Part shown: positions 51,682 to 62,679 of the stretch, one piece after another
How positions within the stretch are numbered: position 1 is the first letter of the stretch
Layout of the letters: every line of letters begins with the position of its first letter
Assembly: GCF_958295425.1 (NCBI RefSeq)
Contig: NC_081144.1
Coordinates: 8,121,186 to 8,185,185, forward strand
Direction of reading: 5' to 3'
DNA: 64,000 bases
Source of the DNA: Solea solea
Taxonomy: Eukaryota > Chordata > Actinopteri > Pleuronectiformes > Soleidae
Program-made: the position numbers and the translations under genes
Notes under the pieces: model-generated
Seen by the model: only the letters and a program-made list of their open reading frames with translations
What the model was told of the DNA's origin: nothing
Database searches by the model: none

Positions 51682-51719
51682 GTGTGTGTGTGTGTGTGTG
51701 CGTGTGTGTGTGTGTGTGT
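51682..51719. repeat. Compound TG microsatellite
   Basis: Two GT runs separated by a CG step; about 19 dinucleotide units in total. Confidence 0.9.
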
Positions 51720-53990
51720 AGCTCCTGCACATCACTGCTCACGTAATCATTCCTCTTTTCATGTTGGGGAGCCCAAAGTCCCAGTGCAGTCACTCTTCAT
51801 ACATGTTTACATTAACGTGTGTGGTATAAGGAATGCAGAGCCACATGCCAGTGATTCCCCAACATAACTGGTTACCAATTAAGACCAGGGTTCCATCAAA
51901 TATTCACTATATACTGTATATCTCGTTTAGTTCTGTACCTACATCTTTCCACCCTGCTCGTCTTCACCCCCCCTAAGCACAACCCACCACTGTGTCACCA
52001 AAAGGATCTCTGCTCTGCTCTCATTTTCCTTTCTTGTGTGGCGTTTCATGGTCTGGCAGTGTAGTGAAAGAAGGGAGGTGATTTTAAAATGTCTCTCCCT
52101 CCTGTGTTTAAACACAGTGCTCACAGCAAGAGCTGCAATCAGACAGACCTTTGCACTTTCTCTAAAGTCCTAAGATGCGGTGAGGCGACGGGAGGAGAGA
52201 GAGAAAAGAAGAAATCCTCCCCTGTCGCCTGCCTCTCTTCCTCTACTGTCAAGGCCAGGATTTGTATAAGTGTGTGTAAAAATGTGTGAAGGATTAAATG
52301 TGAGGGATTGTATTTTATTGTGTATATTTATTATATGTCTTTGTACTCATTTGTGTGGAGACACAATTTTTTTTTTTTCCATGGCTGTGGTCCATGTCTA
52401 CAGGGGACAATGTGTCTTTGTGTAGCAGTGTGTGAGTAAATGTGTGTATTCATATGGCTCAGTGTCTATCAAAAGCTTGGCACAGCAGAGACTAACAGTG
52501 AACTTGCCTGTCGAGGGCAAAACGCCTTTGCTTTTCTTTTTATGTGCATGTTTTTTTTTTTTGTTTACCCTCTCACCTTTTTTACGAGGGCATTAAAATG
52601 TGACTGCCACTTCCTTACCCTGCAGTGGAGCTGCACATGTCAGTGAGGAGTAATGATGGAGGCGCATGCAGATATTTCAGCACCATGGACAGGGCTTAAA
52701 GAGCACAACACCCAGGCCGACTGCCTGCAGCAGCCGCTCGAGGGGAAACAGATATGAGCTGCTTATTACAGGAGACGGGCAGAAATGACTGAATGTATTT
52801 GTACTGTCAGTCTGTGCATATGCATGCAAGCTTGTGTGTGTGTTTCTCTTTTGTTACAAAGAAATTCATTCTGCCTATCACTTCCTTTAACACCTTATTT
52901 TTCCGTGTTATTCCCCCCGCCCCCTGCTCCCTCCACACAGGAATTTCAATGATGGAGCTCTAAGCATGTGAAGCCATTGAGTGACAGGTCGAGGCCAGAC
53001 AGGAGGATGGGGGGGGGGGGGCTGCACAGAGGAGGAGATTAGAAGGGGGAATATGAGGAAGGCAGGATTCTAGTCAACAGCCAGTGGCATGCACTTCAGC
53101 TAATGAGAGAAGCAAGGGGTCAGCTTCTAACTACACAGAGATAATGGCCATCTCTTGGAACCATGGCAACAGCAGCCATCCTACACTCCTCCTCCCAACC
53201 CGCTGCCTCACCCAATTGCTGCGCCTTCATTTTACTTCCCCCGCTGAAATTAATTTTATTTAGGAAAAAAAAAAAAATCCCAGTGAAGAAAATCAATGCA
53301 GGGCTTTTTGTCAGTTAATGACCGGGCTGGGTTTTTGTATCTGTGCCTGTGCGGTTCAGAGACATGCATAAAACATTGTGTCACAGTAGCCCACACCTGA
53401 AAGCACATTAAGTATAATTTTGCGCCTACATATGTGGACGTGAAAGGAAGCTCCGAGTTTCTTAGCCAAAGTGGCGTTACACCTCGGCTCATAAGGGTGT
53501 ACTAATTTTAACTTGTGAAAAAACGGCGACAAAAGTAGAAAAGACATGAACAGAAAGAGAAGAATGAGGGGGAAAAAAATGTGGCATATGCCCAAGTGAT
53601 GGAGTCAAATACAGAAAATGAAAAGAATTGATATCGGGAGTAGAAATTGTACATGTCACATTTAGCACAGCTCCCAGAGTGTTGAATGAGGGAACCAGGT
53701 TATAATTTTAAGAAATGGAAAAAAAGAGTCCCTTTGCACTGCCCACCCACCCGCTTCTCCCAGTGGGAGACTCATACTACTACATTAATTCCACACCTTC
53801 CTGCTCTTAAAAATCCCCAGGGAGCACTTGCCTGTGTGTGTGTGTGTGCGTGCGCCTCTTCATGTGAGGCTGTCAGATATGGCTTTAACTTCAGACAGCA
53901 TAATTACACACAGAGAGGCTGTGGATGAAGATGTAACTTCAAGTCAGTATGTGTGAGAGTGTGTGGCAAAGAGACATGATATGGGCCCAA

Positions 53991-54028
<38 letters not shown>

Positions 54029-54195
54029 ACACTGGTTTGCACAGCCATTCTTCTTCCAATTATTTGGACAGCCTAAACAAAGTGTTGTCCCTAACCTTAG
54101 CCAGAACCTGCCTAATCCTAACCAGTTCCTCAGACATGAGGTTCTGCCTTATTAGGACTAGGTTTTGGACTGAGGACATTGTGTATGCTGAAAAA

Positions 54196-54231
<36 letters not shown>
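53991..54231. repeat. CA-linked dispersed repeat, copy A (CA tracts both sides)
   Basis: A (CA)n tract (53992-54023) is followed by about 170 nt with the blocks CAGCCATTCTTC, CCTAAACAAAGTGTTGTCC, AACCAGTTCCTCAGACATGA and GAGGTTCTGCCTTATTAGGA, then a second (CA)n tract (54198-54231). The same blocks next to a CA tract recur at 61897-62100. The element appears to carry its microsatellite with it. Confidence 0.65.
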
Positions 54232-54232
<1 letters not shown>

Positions 54233-55204
54233 AGCAGCAGCCAAGGGAGAATGGCAGCAGAGCTTGCAGTGGCACATCAGCACCATGGAGAGCAACTGAC
54301 CCATCAGTGTCCAATTAGAGCTGCTATGACCAGACAGCTAGTTAGCTGGCACTTCTGGGCTGGGTAAGGGCAGAGTGCCTGTGGTGTAATGGGATGGCGG
54401 AAACACACAGTTTTAATAAGCAGATGAGTTGTAATGAGGGATGATGTGGATTGTGGGGGTGTTGCAGGGCACTTGATGCGCCATCCGACTATTAGCGTCT
54501 CTTATGAGTATATGGTTTATAATTTGTACCAGTTATGTCGATTATATGTCGATTAGGGGCATGTGAGGCTCAGTCCTGTGGCTTCATGGTGAACACGGTG
54601 CGTCGCCCACCGGAGGCAATGCTTCCACTCCATTTGCTCACCACTTTACTTTTCTGTGGTTTCTGGGAGTACAGTTTCCCGGAGGCCATAATTCCTAACA
54701 TGTTTATGTAACTTATATTTAGTGGAAAGCAGCTGGAGAGAGTGTCAATTTCATAATTGATGTTTTTGAGCAATCCAACAATAGAGTAAAACTGTTCCAC
54801 GTTATGTTTTATGTTATTCAGTAAGAAACGTCTGCTAACAATAGCGCAAGTCACATTTATGGCCAAATCAACAAAAAAATAATGGTCTATGTGACCATGA
54901 CAGACAAACTGAAACAAGAGGAACAAAGAAGGAAAAGATCTGTGAAGACATTATTGAGTCGTATCCATACACTGTCCAGTAGTTGGATCTAAAAACATAT
55001 GTTCCATTATAACGTTATAACTTTTATCTTCATATTCACCCATGCAGTTTTCTCCTGTTACACTTTATTATAACTTCCTTTTAAAAGCTTTTTTTCCCCT
55101 AAGTGCTGTAAAAGCTTTGGTAGCCTCTGTTTTATTTTTAGGTGGAAAACAAATATCACTAACCCTCTTTCTGTCTCTGCTCCCTCCCTCTCCTTTCTGC
55201 TCAG

Positions 55205-55328
55205 CTGCTCTCAGAGGAACCGGTGTGAGCGTGCAGATGAGCCGTATCGCTTCGCCGCGTCTCTCAACCAGTGTGTGAAGGCCACGGTGTACCCAGACAG
55301 CATTGCGGTGTCAGAACCCAGCGTACCT
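55205..55328 (+). CDS. plxna4: Plexin-A4 exon: end of first PSI domain and linker
   Basis: This 124-nt exon supplies the last base of a split codon (AT|C, Ile), then CSQRNRCERADEPYRF and a linker running to SEPSVP. It ends in phase 0 at a perfect GTAAGT donor (55329). The acceptor follows a very strong pyrimidine tract (about 35 nt of C/T) ending CTCAG at 55204. Three cysteines here complete the eight-cysteine PSI pattern begun in the previous exon. The RFAAS..QC segment is typical of plexin-A. The residues after it enter the plexin linker (TIG-like) region between PSI1 and PSI2. Confidence 0.95.
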
Positions 55329-57584
55329 GTAAGTTTGCACAGACACACACACAAAATGCCTGCAACTCCTGCAAACTCACCCGCCACTCGCACAAATCAC
55401 AGTGAAAGATGATCTCCATAACAGGCCGAAAAATCTGCATATTCCCAACCCACGCACAGAGGCAGAACATTCTAAATGATCTCACAGCAGTTTGTTAGCC
55501 TTGATTGTGGTTGATGCATAAACATTGGATGGGAAGGTTCATAAGAGCTTCACGTGGGCGTTTCAGTGTGCATATGCTCACTTGATGCAGAGCAGTTAAT
55601 ATGTGTGCCAAGACATGTTTGAGTGGGTGGAGGTGTAGGTGTTAAAGTTGTCCAAGTGCAGCTGAGTACGGCGCTGTATTTCCACATTAGACTGAGTGAG
55701 AACGGGCAGACAGAGCACAAGTGAAAGGACCCTGCCTGTCCAAGGTCTGGTAGATGCTGCATTATGTGCATGTGTGGACTCACTTGGTTGGTCCGAAACG
55801 CGAACGATAAAATGTGCTTTTCATTCTTTGCGGGGTGATTTGTGTTTGACAGCACTAATTGTTGATCATGAAAAAAAAAAAATGAGTAAGACTGTATGTG
55901 TGCCTGAAGCTGTGGCAGTGACTCACCACATGATATCACACCCTCAAACTAGCCCCCCCCTCCTCCCGGTAAACCTTGCCCTATTGTCAGATGTACAAAA
56001 CAGCACCTTATCGGACGACATGTTTGCAGATAGTTTATTTCCATGTCAGCCCTAAAAGCAACAGGGTCATCTCATTGAACCGTCCTCAAATTCCACAGAG
56101 GCAAACCGCTATCGCCATGACAACGCAGCCTTTTCATATGGGCAACGTGAGACGCAGAAATGCAGAGAAAAGAATCAAATCCACTCTGTTAAAACTCCTC
56201 TGCCACTAATTAGACCAGCCAATACAGTCACTACTGTCATCCTCAGCATCATCATCATCATCACTGTGTACTTTTCTGTCATAAACATTGACCTTGTCAG
56301 GGCCAGTAGCCCTCATTGAGAGCAAAACCTGGTCCTGATGATGCAGAACTTCATTTCTGGGGAGGTGTAGGGCCAGGATTTGAACTGTGGTTCAGTTAAG
56401 AAGAGGGATGACACGCTGTTAAGGCTGTCCAAATGAGTGGAAGTGTCCTAAATAGACGAGTGTCTGTGTGTAATTAATATGACAGTTTACTCTGGGAATT
56501 TCCGGGAACAAAAGACATTGATTGCAGTGATTGTTGTCATCAACAACCTAAAAAAGCGAAAGCCGAGAGGTCCTCAGCAGAGAGGAGAGGAACTAAATCA
56601 TCCGTCCTCTCAATGGATATACCATCAACTAACGAGGGAGGCAGTGTAGTCATCTACTGAGACAGTCAGCGTCTCTTGCAAAGGGCCTACATTTAAGCTA
56701 CTCAGCTGCCTCGCCTGTCCCAGTAGCCCTGCGGTGTTTAGTGAGAGGCAGATAAAACAAAGAGAAACTTCAAACGGCATGGCCCAAAAATAACAGCTAA
56801 TGGAACAAGGCTGTGAAATGCCATGGTGATAATTATCCAGGCTGCCTCACTTGGCTGGAGAGCCACATCACACACCCTGTGTGCGCTGAATGCATTTATT
56901 TATAGGCAGAACAGCTGAATGCTTCAGCCCCGGTGTCACTGCTCTCCAGAGAATGACTTCAAACGCCTCTTTCTGTGTTGTCTGCGTGTGTGTGGTATAA
57001 TGCATATATTCTGCACGTCGTGTGTGAATTAGTGAGCGAGCAGGAGTGCTTTGTGTTTCTATATGTAATAGAATTTCCCAAGTGGTCTGTTTTTTTCCTT
57101 TTATGTGGCTTTGCACCATATATTAACCACTGACTGAATCATTGTCAGTCTTTAACATTGTAATGGTATATTCTACGCTCAAATAAAATATTAAGATCCA
57201 AGCATGGTCTTATTATGCTGCTGATAACAATTTTAAGGCACAGCAACATTTAGATAGACAGCCTTGCCTGCAGCTATGTTCTTTTCTTCTTTCTAGTTTG
57301 AGCCTTTTTCTCTCTCTCTGCTGCAAGTGCTACATTTTTACCTTAAGATTTTTCCAATAGTTTTGTCGCTGATGTAAAGTAAAGCGTCACTTTTTTGCTA
57401 AGAAAAACACGTACTGCAACTCCTTCATTCCCGCTACCATAACCACTTGAGACAATCAATTATGAATTAAGAACACTCATACATGCACTGTGACACTGAA
57501 TGCTTATGTCCTTTTATGTTTTTATGCTGTGTATTTTACTTGGTTTGTAAATAGTTACACTGTCGTTTCACTGTGTGCTCTGGG

Positions 57585-57779
57585 CTTCACCAATTTGCAT
57601 TTAGCTTTGTATTACTAGAATAGAGGTAGTATTTTTGAAAAATTGTGCTTCCCAACCTCAGTTTACCCTTAGTTGAGAAATATCTTCATTCTTTTCTTTG
57701 TTACGTGTCCACCAGTGACAATTTCTCAAGAATACTACCTCTATTCTAGTAATACAAAGCTAAATGCAAATTGGTGAAG
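57585..57779. mobile_element. Foldback element with 62-bp inverted arms
   Basis: The arms 57585-57646 and 57718-57779 are inverted repeats. The outer 49 bp (57585-57633 against 57731-57779) match perfectly, and the next 13 bp match with two mismatches. The loop is 71 nt. The left arm begins CTTCACCAATTTGCATTTAG. The transcript would form a long stable hairpin. No protein is encoded. It lies about 310 bp before a coding exon. It is most likely a foldback-type transposable element, because neither flank continues the symmetry. Confidence 0.8.
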
Positions 57780-57789
57780 TATTCCTTTA

Positions 57790-57955
57790 ACTTACTTCAT
57801 ATTACTCCTTTAGAAAGTAATAATTTATCTTATATTTACTTTACATACGTAATACTGTTTTTAATTGTAATCCATTACACTACTTGCTACTGGGTAAAGT
57901 AATAATATTACAGTAATATATCACAGAGTAACACGTTAGTGGCCAACACTGCTGT
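57790..57955. repeat. Degenerate AT-rich dispersed repeat
   Basis: The segment with TAATCCATTACACTACT, GTAAAGTAATAATATTACAG and GAGTAACACGTTAGTGGCCA resembles a common fish intergenic repeat as I remember it. It directly follows the foldback element and may be part of the same insertion. The boundaries are approximate. Confidence 0.4.
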
Positions 57956-58089
57956 TGCATCATCCCATGCATTAACCAGTAATGTGTCTTTTTAAATTAG
58001 GCATGTGTTAATCCCTACGTTCCATTTTAATCCACACTCCAACTGCTGTGTTTAACAAACTATGGCTATGTTCCTCACCCCATGTCCAG

Positions 58090-58243
58090 CTGCTGGTGAA
58101 GGTGAGCGATGTTCCGGACCTTTCTGCGGGCATCACCTGCTCCTTTGGCAACCTGACGGAGGTAGATGGGCAGGTCAATGGCAACCAGATTCTCTGTGTG
58201 TCTCCTGCTGCCAAGGACGTCCCCCTCATCCCCACCGACCAAG
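58090..58243 (+). CDS. plxna4: Plexin-A4 exon: linker between PSI1 and PSI2
   Basis: This 154-nt exon encodes 51 codons plus one base, from [14 protein letters not shown] through [13 protein letters not shown] to [10 protein letters not shown]. The pattern DLSAG..C.FGNLTEV.GQV.G.Q is closer to my memory of plexin-A4 than to A1, A2 or A3, where this stretch differs more, so it is one of the best subtype markers in the window. An N-glycosylation sequon (N-L-T) is visible. The acceptor is GTCCAG at 58089. The donor GTATCT at 58244 is below consensus, and the exon ends with one base (G) that completes an Asp codon (GAT) with the next exon. Confidence 0.94.
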
Positions 58244-58708
58244 GTATCTACAGCCAACAGACTGTCACGTACACAAAAAGAATTATTTGTAGTGTAATTA
58301 TTTGTAATCTGACGGCGGCAGCTAGAATGGACCTTTACTCTGAGCTAGCTGTTCGTGCACACTCTAAAACATCTTTATTGATTCAGCACTTCTAATTTAA
58401 GCAGCCGCCATCTACACAACAAGCCCCCACTGATGCAGAATCAGCTGTGGCTGCAAAGTGTGCTGCACACAAGGCCGGGCCCCATTAGAGCTGATGGATG
58501 ATTAGATTGTGGTGCCCCGGCCTGTGGCTGAGCTGCAGTTCAGTACATTGCTGCCCTGATATTGGACCAGGTGATGGTCTAACATGCAGGTTCAATCAGC
58601 TGGGTTAGTGTCTGTGCGTGGTCGAGGCGCAGGGAAGTGGTTTTCAGTTTGATAATGTGCCGCGTGATAAATACTTGGGGGAAAAAATAACATTATAGAC
58701 CCTCAATT

Positions 58709-58775
58709 ATTTATCTATCTATCTCTCTATCTCTCTATCTATCTATCTATATATCTATCTATTTATTTATTTATT
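58709..58775. repeat. TCTA/TTTA microsatellite
   Basis: Imperfect TATC units with TCTC variants, ending in ATTT units; 94 nt before SINE copy 5. Confidence 0.9.
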
Positions 58776-58868
58776 CAACAGGCCTAACAATTTGAATTGG
58801 ACCTCTGCATATCTAAGTAATTAAAGTAATACTCGTTGTTTACTTAATGTCCATTTGTTGCGTTTACT

Positions 58869-59119
58869 CAAGGTGGGCCACACGGTGTACACACGGTGTT
58901 GCGGTTAGCACTCTTGCCTTTGCAGTAACAAACTCTCAGGGTTCGCGACCCAGTAGGAACAAGGGCCTTTCTGCATGGAGTTTGCATGTTCTCCCCGTGT
59001 GTGCGTGGGTTTTCGCCAGGTTTCCTCCCACGGTCCAAAAACATGCAATAAGGGGATTAGGTAAATTGGTCACTCTAAATTGACCATAGGTGTGAGTGTG
59101 AGAGTAGATGGTTGTTTAC
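58869..59119 (+). mobile_element. SINE-like element, copy 5 (sense, with tRNA-like head)
   Basis: This is the only copy in the gene's own orientation. It starts with a tRNA-like head: GCGGTTAGCACTCTTGCC, then a B-box-like GGTTCGCGACCC at 58940-58951. The body follows: GGGCCTTTCTGCATGGAG, TTTGCATGTTCTCCCCGTGT, TTTCCTCCCACGGTCCAAAA and TCTAAATTGACCATAGGTGT. It ends without the GGATAAAGCGGT block and tail found in other copies, so it is 3' truncated. The head shows the family's real direction. Confidence 0.82.
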
Positions 59120-59985
59120 TCAAGATTTAATTCAATTAACCTTATTTTTTAAATTAAGTTGAAAACCAAGTTTGGTTTATCTGGCTGTATGGTACAAAAA
59201 AATACTATATAAATTGTCAGTATACTCACTACACAGCCCACCAGGGGCAGTAATTACTGATCTAGAGTATAACTCTGCATATCCAACGTTGAGCAAAACT
59301 TTTCAGCTGAGTGCTTGAAAAGAAAACATAGCTATGCTAATCACCTCAAATATAGTATTCATAAAAATCCCATGACCTTTCAAGCATTCCTCCATCTATT
59401 TCCATTATTATATACCACAATGATCCTGGCATTCATTTATTTGCAATCATAAACATCATTATGAATACTAACGCCATTCGCTTGACAATAAATACCTGTT
59501 GTTTGCCAGCCAAGATGGCTGCAGGGTGACAAAGACAAACATCCTGAATAATATATTATGTGCCATGTGTGGAAATGACTGTGTGTTTTGGGGGTTTGGT
59601 AAATCCTCCAGCCTCTGAGTAAATGACAGTCCTGTTTGCCCAGAGCTCCCATGGGGAGTGGTGCATCAGGCACTAATATGAATGTTCTCCCCCAGGCAAA
59701 TGTCAACCAATCCCCCCTGTAAGCCTTTCCTCCATCCATCTAGCTGCCCATCCCTCCGTCCATCCATCCATCTATCTATCTCTCTTCCCCTCCTCCCGAC
59801 AATTGGCCATCTTCCTTGTTCCTCCATCCTCTTTTGTTGCCTCTCCGTGCTTTTTATACCTCCAATTTTGCTCAGTGTCCATTCCCTCGGGGCCACTTCC
59901 TCCTGACCTCCCGACAATCCTACTCCGTCTTCCGTCCCCTGGCAAAGCCATTCTATCTGTTGCACATCAACACTTATTGTACAGC

Positions 59986-60012
59986 GGAGAGGAGAGGAGA
60001 GGAGAGGAGAGG
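59986..60012. repeat. GGAGA pentanucleotide microsatellite
   Basis: About five perfect GAGAG/GGAGA units. Confidence 0.88.
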
Positions 60013-60306
60013 TAGTTGAGGTTTGGATAAAACTCTGAGGGCACTAGACTGACGTAGAGTTTGAAATTAAAGAAAATAGCTGACACTCTTCTCTGAAATC
60101 CTGGGTTTTGTGTGGAAAGGAACTCTGCACCACTTTGTTTGCCAGCTCTTGTGAGACAAATGCACAGTGGTAGAAGTCAGCCATGAGCTGCATATACAGA
60201 CTTTTGTTGAAACAGAGCCTGATTCCCAACAGGTGCTGTTGAGAGAACGGGTCACGGAGGGTCATTCAAGCCTCCTACACACTGAATGTCAACTAAAATC
60301 CAGGCT

Positions 60307-60311
<5 letters not shown>

Positions 60312-60346
<35 letters not shown>
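60312..60346. repeat. CA microsatellite
   Basis: About 17 CA units, 400 nt upstream of the PSI2 start exon. Confidence 0.92.
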
Positions 60347-60348
<2 letters not shown>

Positions 60349-60748
60349 CACACACTACACCACACATATTTATGGAGTCTGTATTCCCTTGGGGAGGAGA
60401 TAAGAGGTTGTTTTCGCAGAGAACAGAAGCAGCAGCCAGATCTGTTCTGCAAAATGCAGGGAAAACTAAATTTGATCAGATGTAATCATTGTTTGTGAGG
60501 CTGGAAATTGCAAATTTTTGTTCACACATACTTTCACAAGTAATGCTCGTTGTAATTTGGTTTGCATGCACTGTACTCAGTGTAACATGGTGCAATACAT
60601 GCTAGTATACATGACATCAGCAGCACAGTAATGTTAAGTATAAACATAACAAGCTCACTCGTGTTCGATTTGATTGTGGTTGACAAATAACGGCAAGAAA
60701 GGAACAATTGCTGTAATAATGAATAAGTGTCTAATAAATCTCTTTCAG

Positions 60749-60845
60749 ATTGGTCAGGTGTTGAATTAAGACTCAATTCTAAGGAGACTGGTCAGATGCT
60801 TATCAGCACAGAGGTCAAGTTTTACAACTGCAGCGTCCACCAACT
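60749..60845 (+). CDS. plxna4: Plexin-A4 exon: end of linker and start of second PSI
   Basis: This 97-nt exon begins with the last two bases of the split Asp codon, continues [16 protein letters not shown] and [13 protein letters not shown], and ends two bases into a Leu codon. The acceptor CTTTCAG ends at 60748 and the donor is a perfect GTAAGT at 60846. LxSKETG and FYNCSVHQ are conserved in class A plexins. The Cys in FYNCS is the first cysteine of the second PSI domain and is part of a sequon (N-C-S). Phase at both ends agrees with its neighbours. Confidence 0.95.
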
Positions 60846-61479
60846 GTAAGTATCTCGCTCTCTCTGAGTCCATCCATTCTGTTTTAATTAACAAAAACAA
60901 TGCCGCCAGACCTGCTGCACAAAACCACCAAATCAATGTTCCGGGAATGAGTTATTGTTTGCCCTTAACCTCATCTGGCCCTCGTCCCCTAAAAATATCC
61001 TCTGTGAAGAGTAATGTAATGGGATCACTGACGGCTCCCAGGAAGTTCCTGCTTCTCAAACATTCTGCAGCACAAAGCAGCATCTCCTTCTACCATCATA
61101 GGTCATCATCTGGGATTTAATGCTCCTTTTCTCCTCACATGTTTGCCCCTGATTGAGTGATGTTGAACTGAATCCCTGGATTGGAGATTTCAGTGACAGC
61201 CGTTGCTTTTGCTCCCGCTTTCATCATTCCACCGAGGCAAATTCTGTTTGTCTGAGATCCAAAGACCTTGTCGATTTAGGAAATAACTGAATGGAGAGCG
61301 GGAGTGAAACGGCAGCACAGCAGGGACATTAGCAGGGGGGTGCAGAAACGGTTGCGTGCCGTGCTATTCGGTCACTATCCCCCGCGATATGAAAACATCT
61401 ATTGTTTCATTTTGTCAGAAACAAGCAGGCAATATTGCATCTCGCAGTATTGCAACAAAGCTGTATCCCTAAACCTTTA

Positions 61480-61575
61480 TCATAACCAGTTAATGTCGAA
61501 CCATAACCTTAACCGAACCGCAATTCAAATCTAAGCCTAAACCAGTTCCTCAGAAATTACACGAAAAACACACAC
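61480..61575. repeat. CA-linked dispersed repeat, fragment B
   Basis: ACCATAACCTTAACCG and CCTAAACCAGTTCCTCAGAA followed by an ACACAC tract match the centre of copy A (AACCAGTTCCTCAGACATGA). It is only a fragment, about 330 nt upstream of copy C. Confidence 0.5.
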
Positions 61576-61896
61576 TTGAAAATAACTTGTGTTCTTTTTC
61601 TCCTCATGTTTCTTTACTCACAACACTTCTACACTATAAAAAATATCACGACAATCACAACTATCCTCACTTTTACCCCCACTTCTCCTCTGTACCCCCA
61701 ATTTGGTGTATGCAGTGTTTTGCTGAAGGTGAATCAGTCGCACTCTTCTGAATCCTTGTCATAGACCCCGCCCAGGCTTTTGCACCGATGAATATTTAAC
61801 TTGAGCGAGTGTGCATGACCAAAAGAGAGGAAGGGCAAGGAGGAGACAAGTGAGACGAAGAAACAATCCCATAACAACTGTTCATGAATGCTTACA

Positions 61897-62100
61897 AACA
61901 CACACACACACAGGTTTGTTCAGCTATTCTTCGCGGGACACTGCGTTGACTTTCATTCATTTTAAAAAGCTTAAACAAAGTGTTATCACAAACATTTACT
62001 ATAACCCTAACCTCAACCAAACAACAAGAATTGAGGTTCTGCCTCTTTAGGACCAGGTTCTTGGTCTCCATGATGACTACTGGTCAAGTGTCCATGCTAG
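61897..62100. repeat. CA-linked dispersed repeat, copy C
   Basis: A short (CA)n tract precedes GGTTTGTTCAGCTATTCTTC, GCTTAAACAAAGTGTTATCA, ATAACCCTAACCTCAACC, GAGGTTCTGCCTCTTTAGGA and CCAGGTTCTTGGTCTCCATG. Order and sequence match copy A at 53991-54231. The CCCTAACC stretch belongs to this repeat and is not telomeric. Confidence 0.62.
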
Positions 62101-62564
62101 GAAAGGTCCCCAAAGAGGTAACAAATACGTAAATACATGAATACATTCACACAAACACACGCACAACACCTAACAGATGGTCGTCACGGTGACACACGAA
62201 CAACGCAGCGCGAATGGTAATTGCAGGTTCAAACTGTGCCAATGTCCTGTTTGTCCTTATGAATCATGAAGTTCGTCCTCTCCGAGTTTTCCTCAGTCTT
62301 GTCCTCTATCTGATTCAGATTCTTGTTCACACACTGCACACAGTGTTAATATAGAGCGGTACAAAATATTCGCAGGGAGAATTTGGCCCGCGAACTGTTA
62401 GAGGTTTTGCCAACTGCAAGGGCACAACAACAGCAGGTTCCCTCTTGGGAGCTGAGCTTATTTCCTTCGTGGCACTTCACCCCCCCCTGGCAATCTTGCT
62501 GTCCCCTCCTTGACCGTGCTGCCTTTCCATTACTCTCGCTCACTATGCACGTGTGTCCACGCAG

Positions 62565-62679
62565 GTGTCTGTCATGTGTGAACAGCGCCTTCCGATGCCA
62601 CTGGTGCAAGTACCGCAACTTGTGCACCCACGACCCTTCCAGCTGTTCCTTCCAGGAGGGACGGGTCAACGCTTCAGAG
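62565..62679 (+). CDS. plxna4: Plexin-A4 exon: core of second PSI domain
   Basis: This 115-nt exon completes the split Leu codon and encodes [24 protein letters not shown] and [12 protein letters not shown], the core of PSI2. Six cysteines lie here; with the Cys in the previous exon (FYNC) and the one in the next (DCPQL) they make the expected eight. The [19 protein letters not shown] form is what I recall for plexin-A4, whereas A2 has a different sequence at these positions. A sequon (N-A-S) is present near the end. The acceptor is CACGCAG at 62564. The donor GTGGGA at 62680 is weak and is followed nine bases later by a CA repeat. Confidence 0.96.

Larger units (their letters stand above)
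47196..55204 (+). other. plxna4: plxna4 intron within PSI1, 8,009 nt
   Basis: Donor GTGAGT to acceptor CTCAG. It contains a compound TG tract (51682-51719), a G run near 53009-53022 and one CA-linked dispersed repeat (53991-54231). No gene is recognisable in the remainder. Confidence 0.92.
55329..58089 (+). other. plxna4: plxna4 intron after PSI1, 2,761 nt
   Basis: Donor GTAAGT to acceptor GTCCAG. Its 3' third carries a foldback element (57585-57779) and, directly after it, a degenerate AT-rich repeat. Nothing else is recognised. Confidence 0.92.
58244..60748 (+). other. plxna4: plxna4 intron in the PSI1-PSI2 linker, 2,505 nt
   Basis: Donor GTATCT to acceptor CTTTCAG. It holds the only + strand copy of the SINE-like element (58869-59119), a TCTA/TTTA tract (58709-58775), a CATC/TATC tract near 59756-59781, a GGAGA tract (59986-60012) and a CA tract (60312-60346). 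Confidence 0.92.
60846..62564 (+). other. plxna4: plxna4 intron within PSI2, 1,719 nt
   Basis: Donor GTAAGT to acceptor CACGCAG. The middle is repetitive: a fragment (about 61480-61575) and a longer copy (about 61897-62100) of the CA-linked repeat also seen at 53991-54231. No other gene is seen. Confidence 0.92.

Noticed and set aside
58880..58955. Possible tRNA gene (A- and B-box-like motifs)
   Set aside because: The box motifs belong to the head of a SINE copy; the body that follows matches four other copies and no cloverleaf with a proper acceptor stem is evident.
61995..62020. CCCTAACC-like telomeric sequence
   Set aside because: Only one or two units occur, inside a dispersed repeat shared with 53991-54231, so it is not an interstitial telomere.
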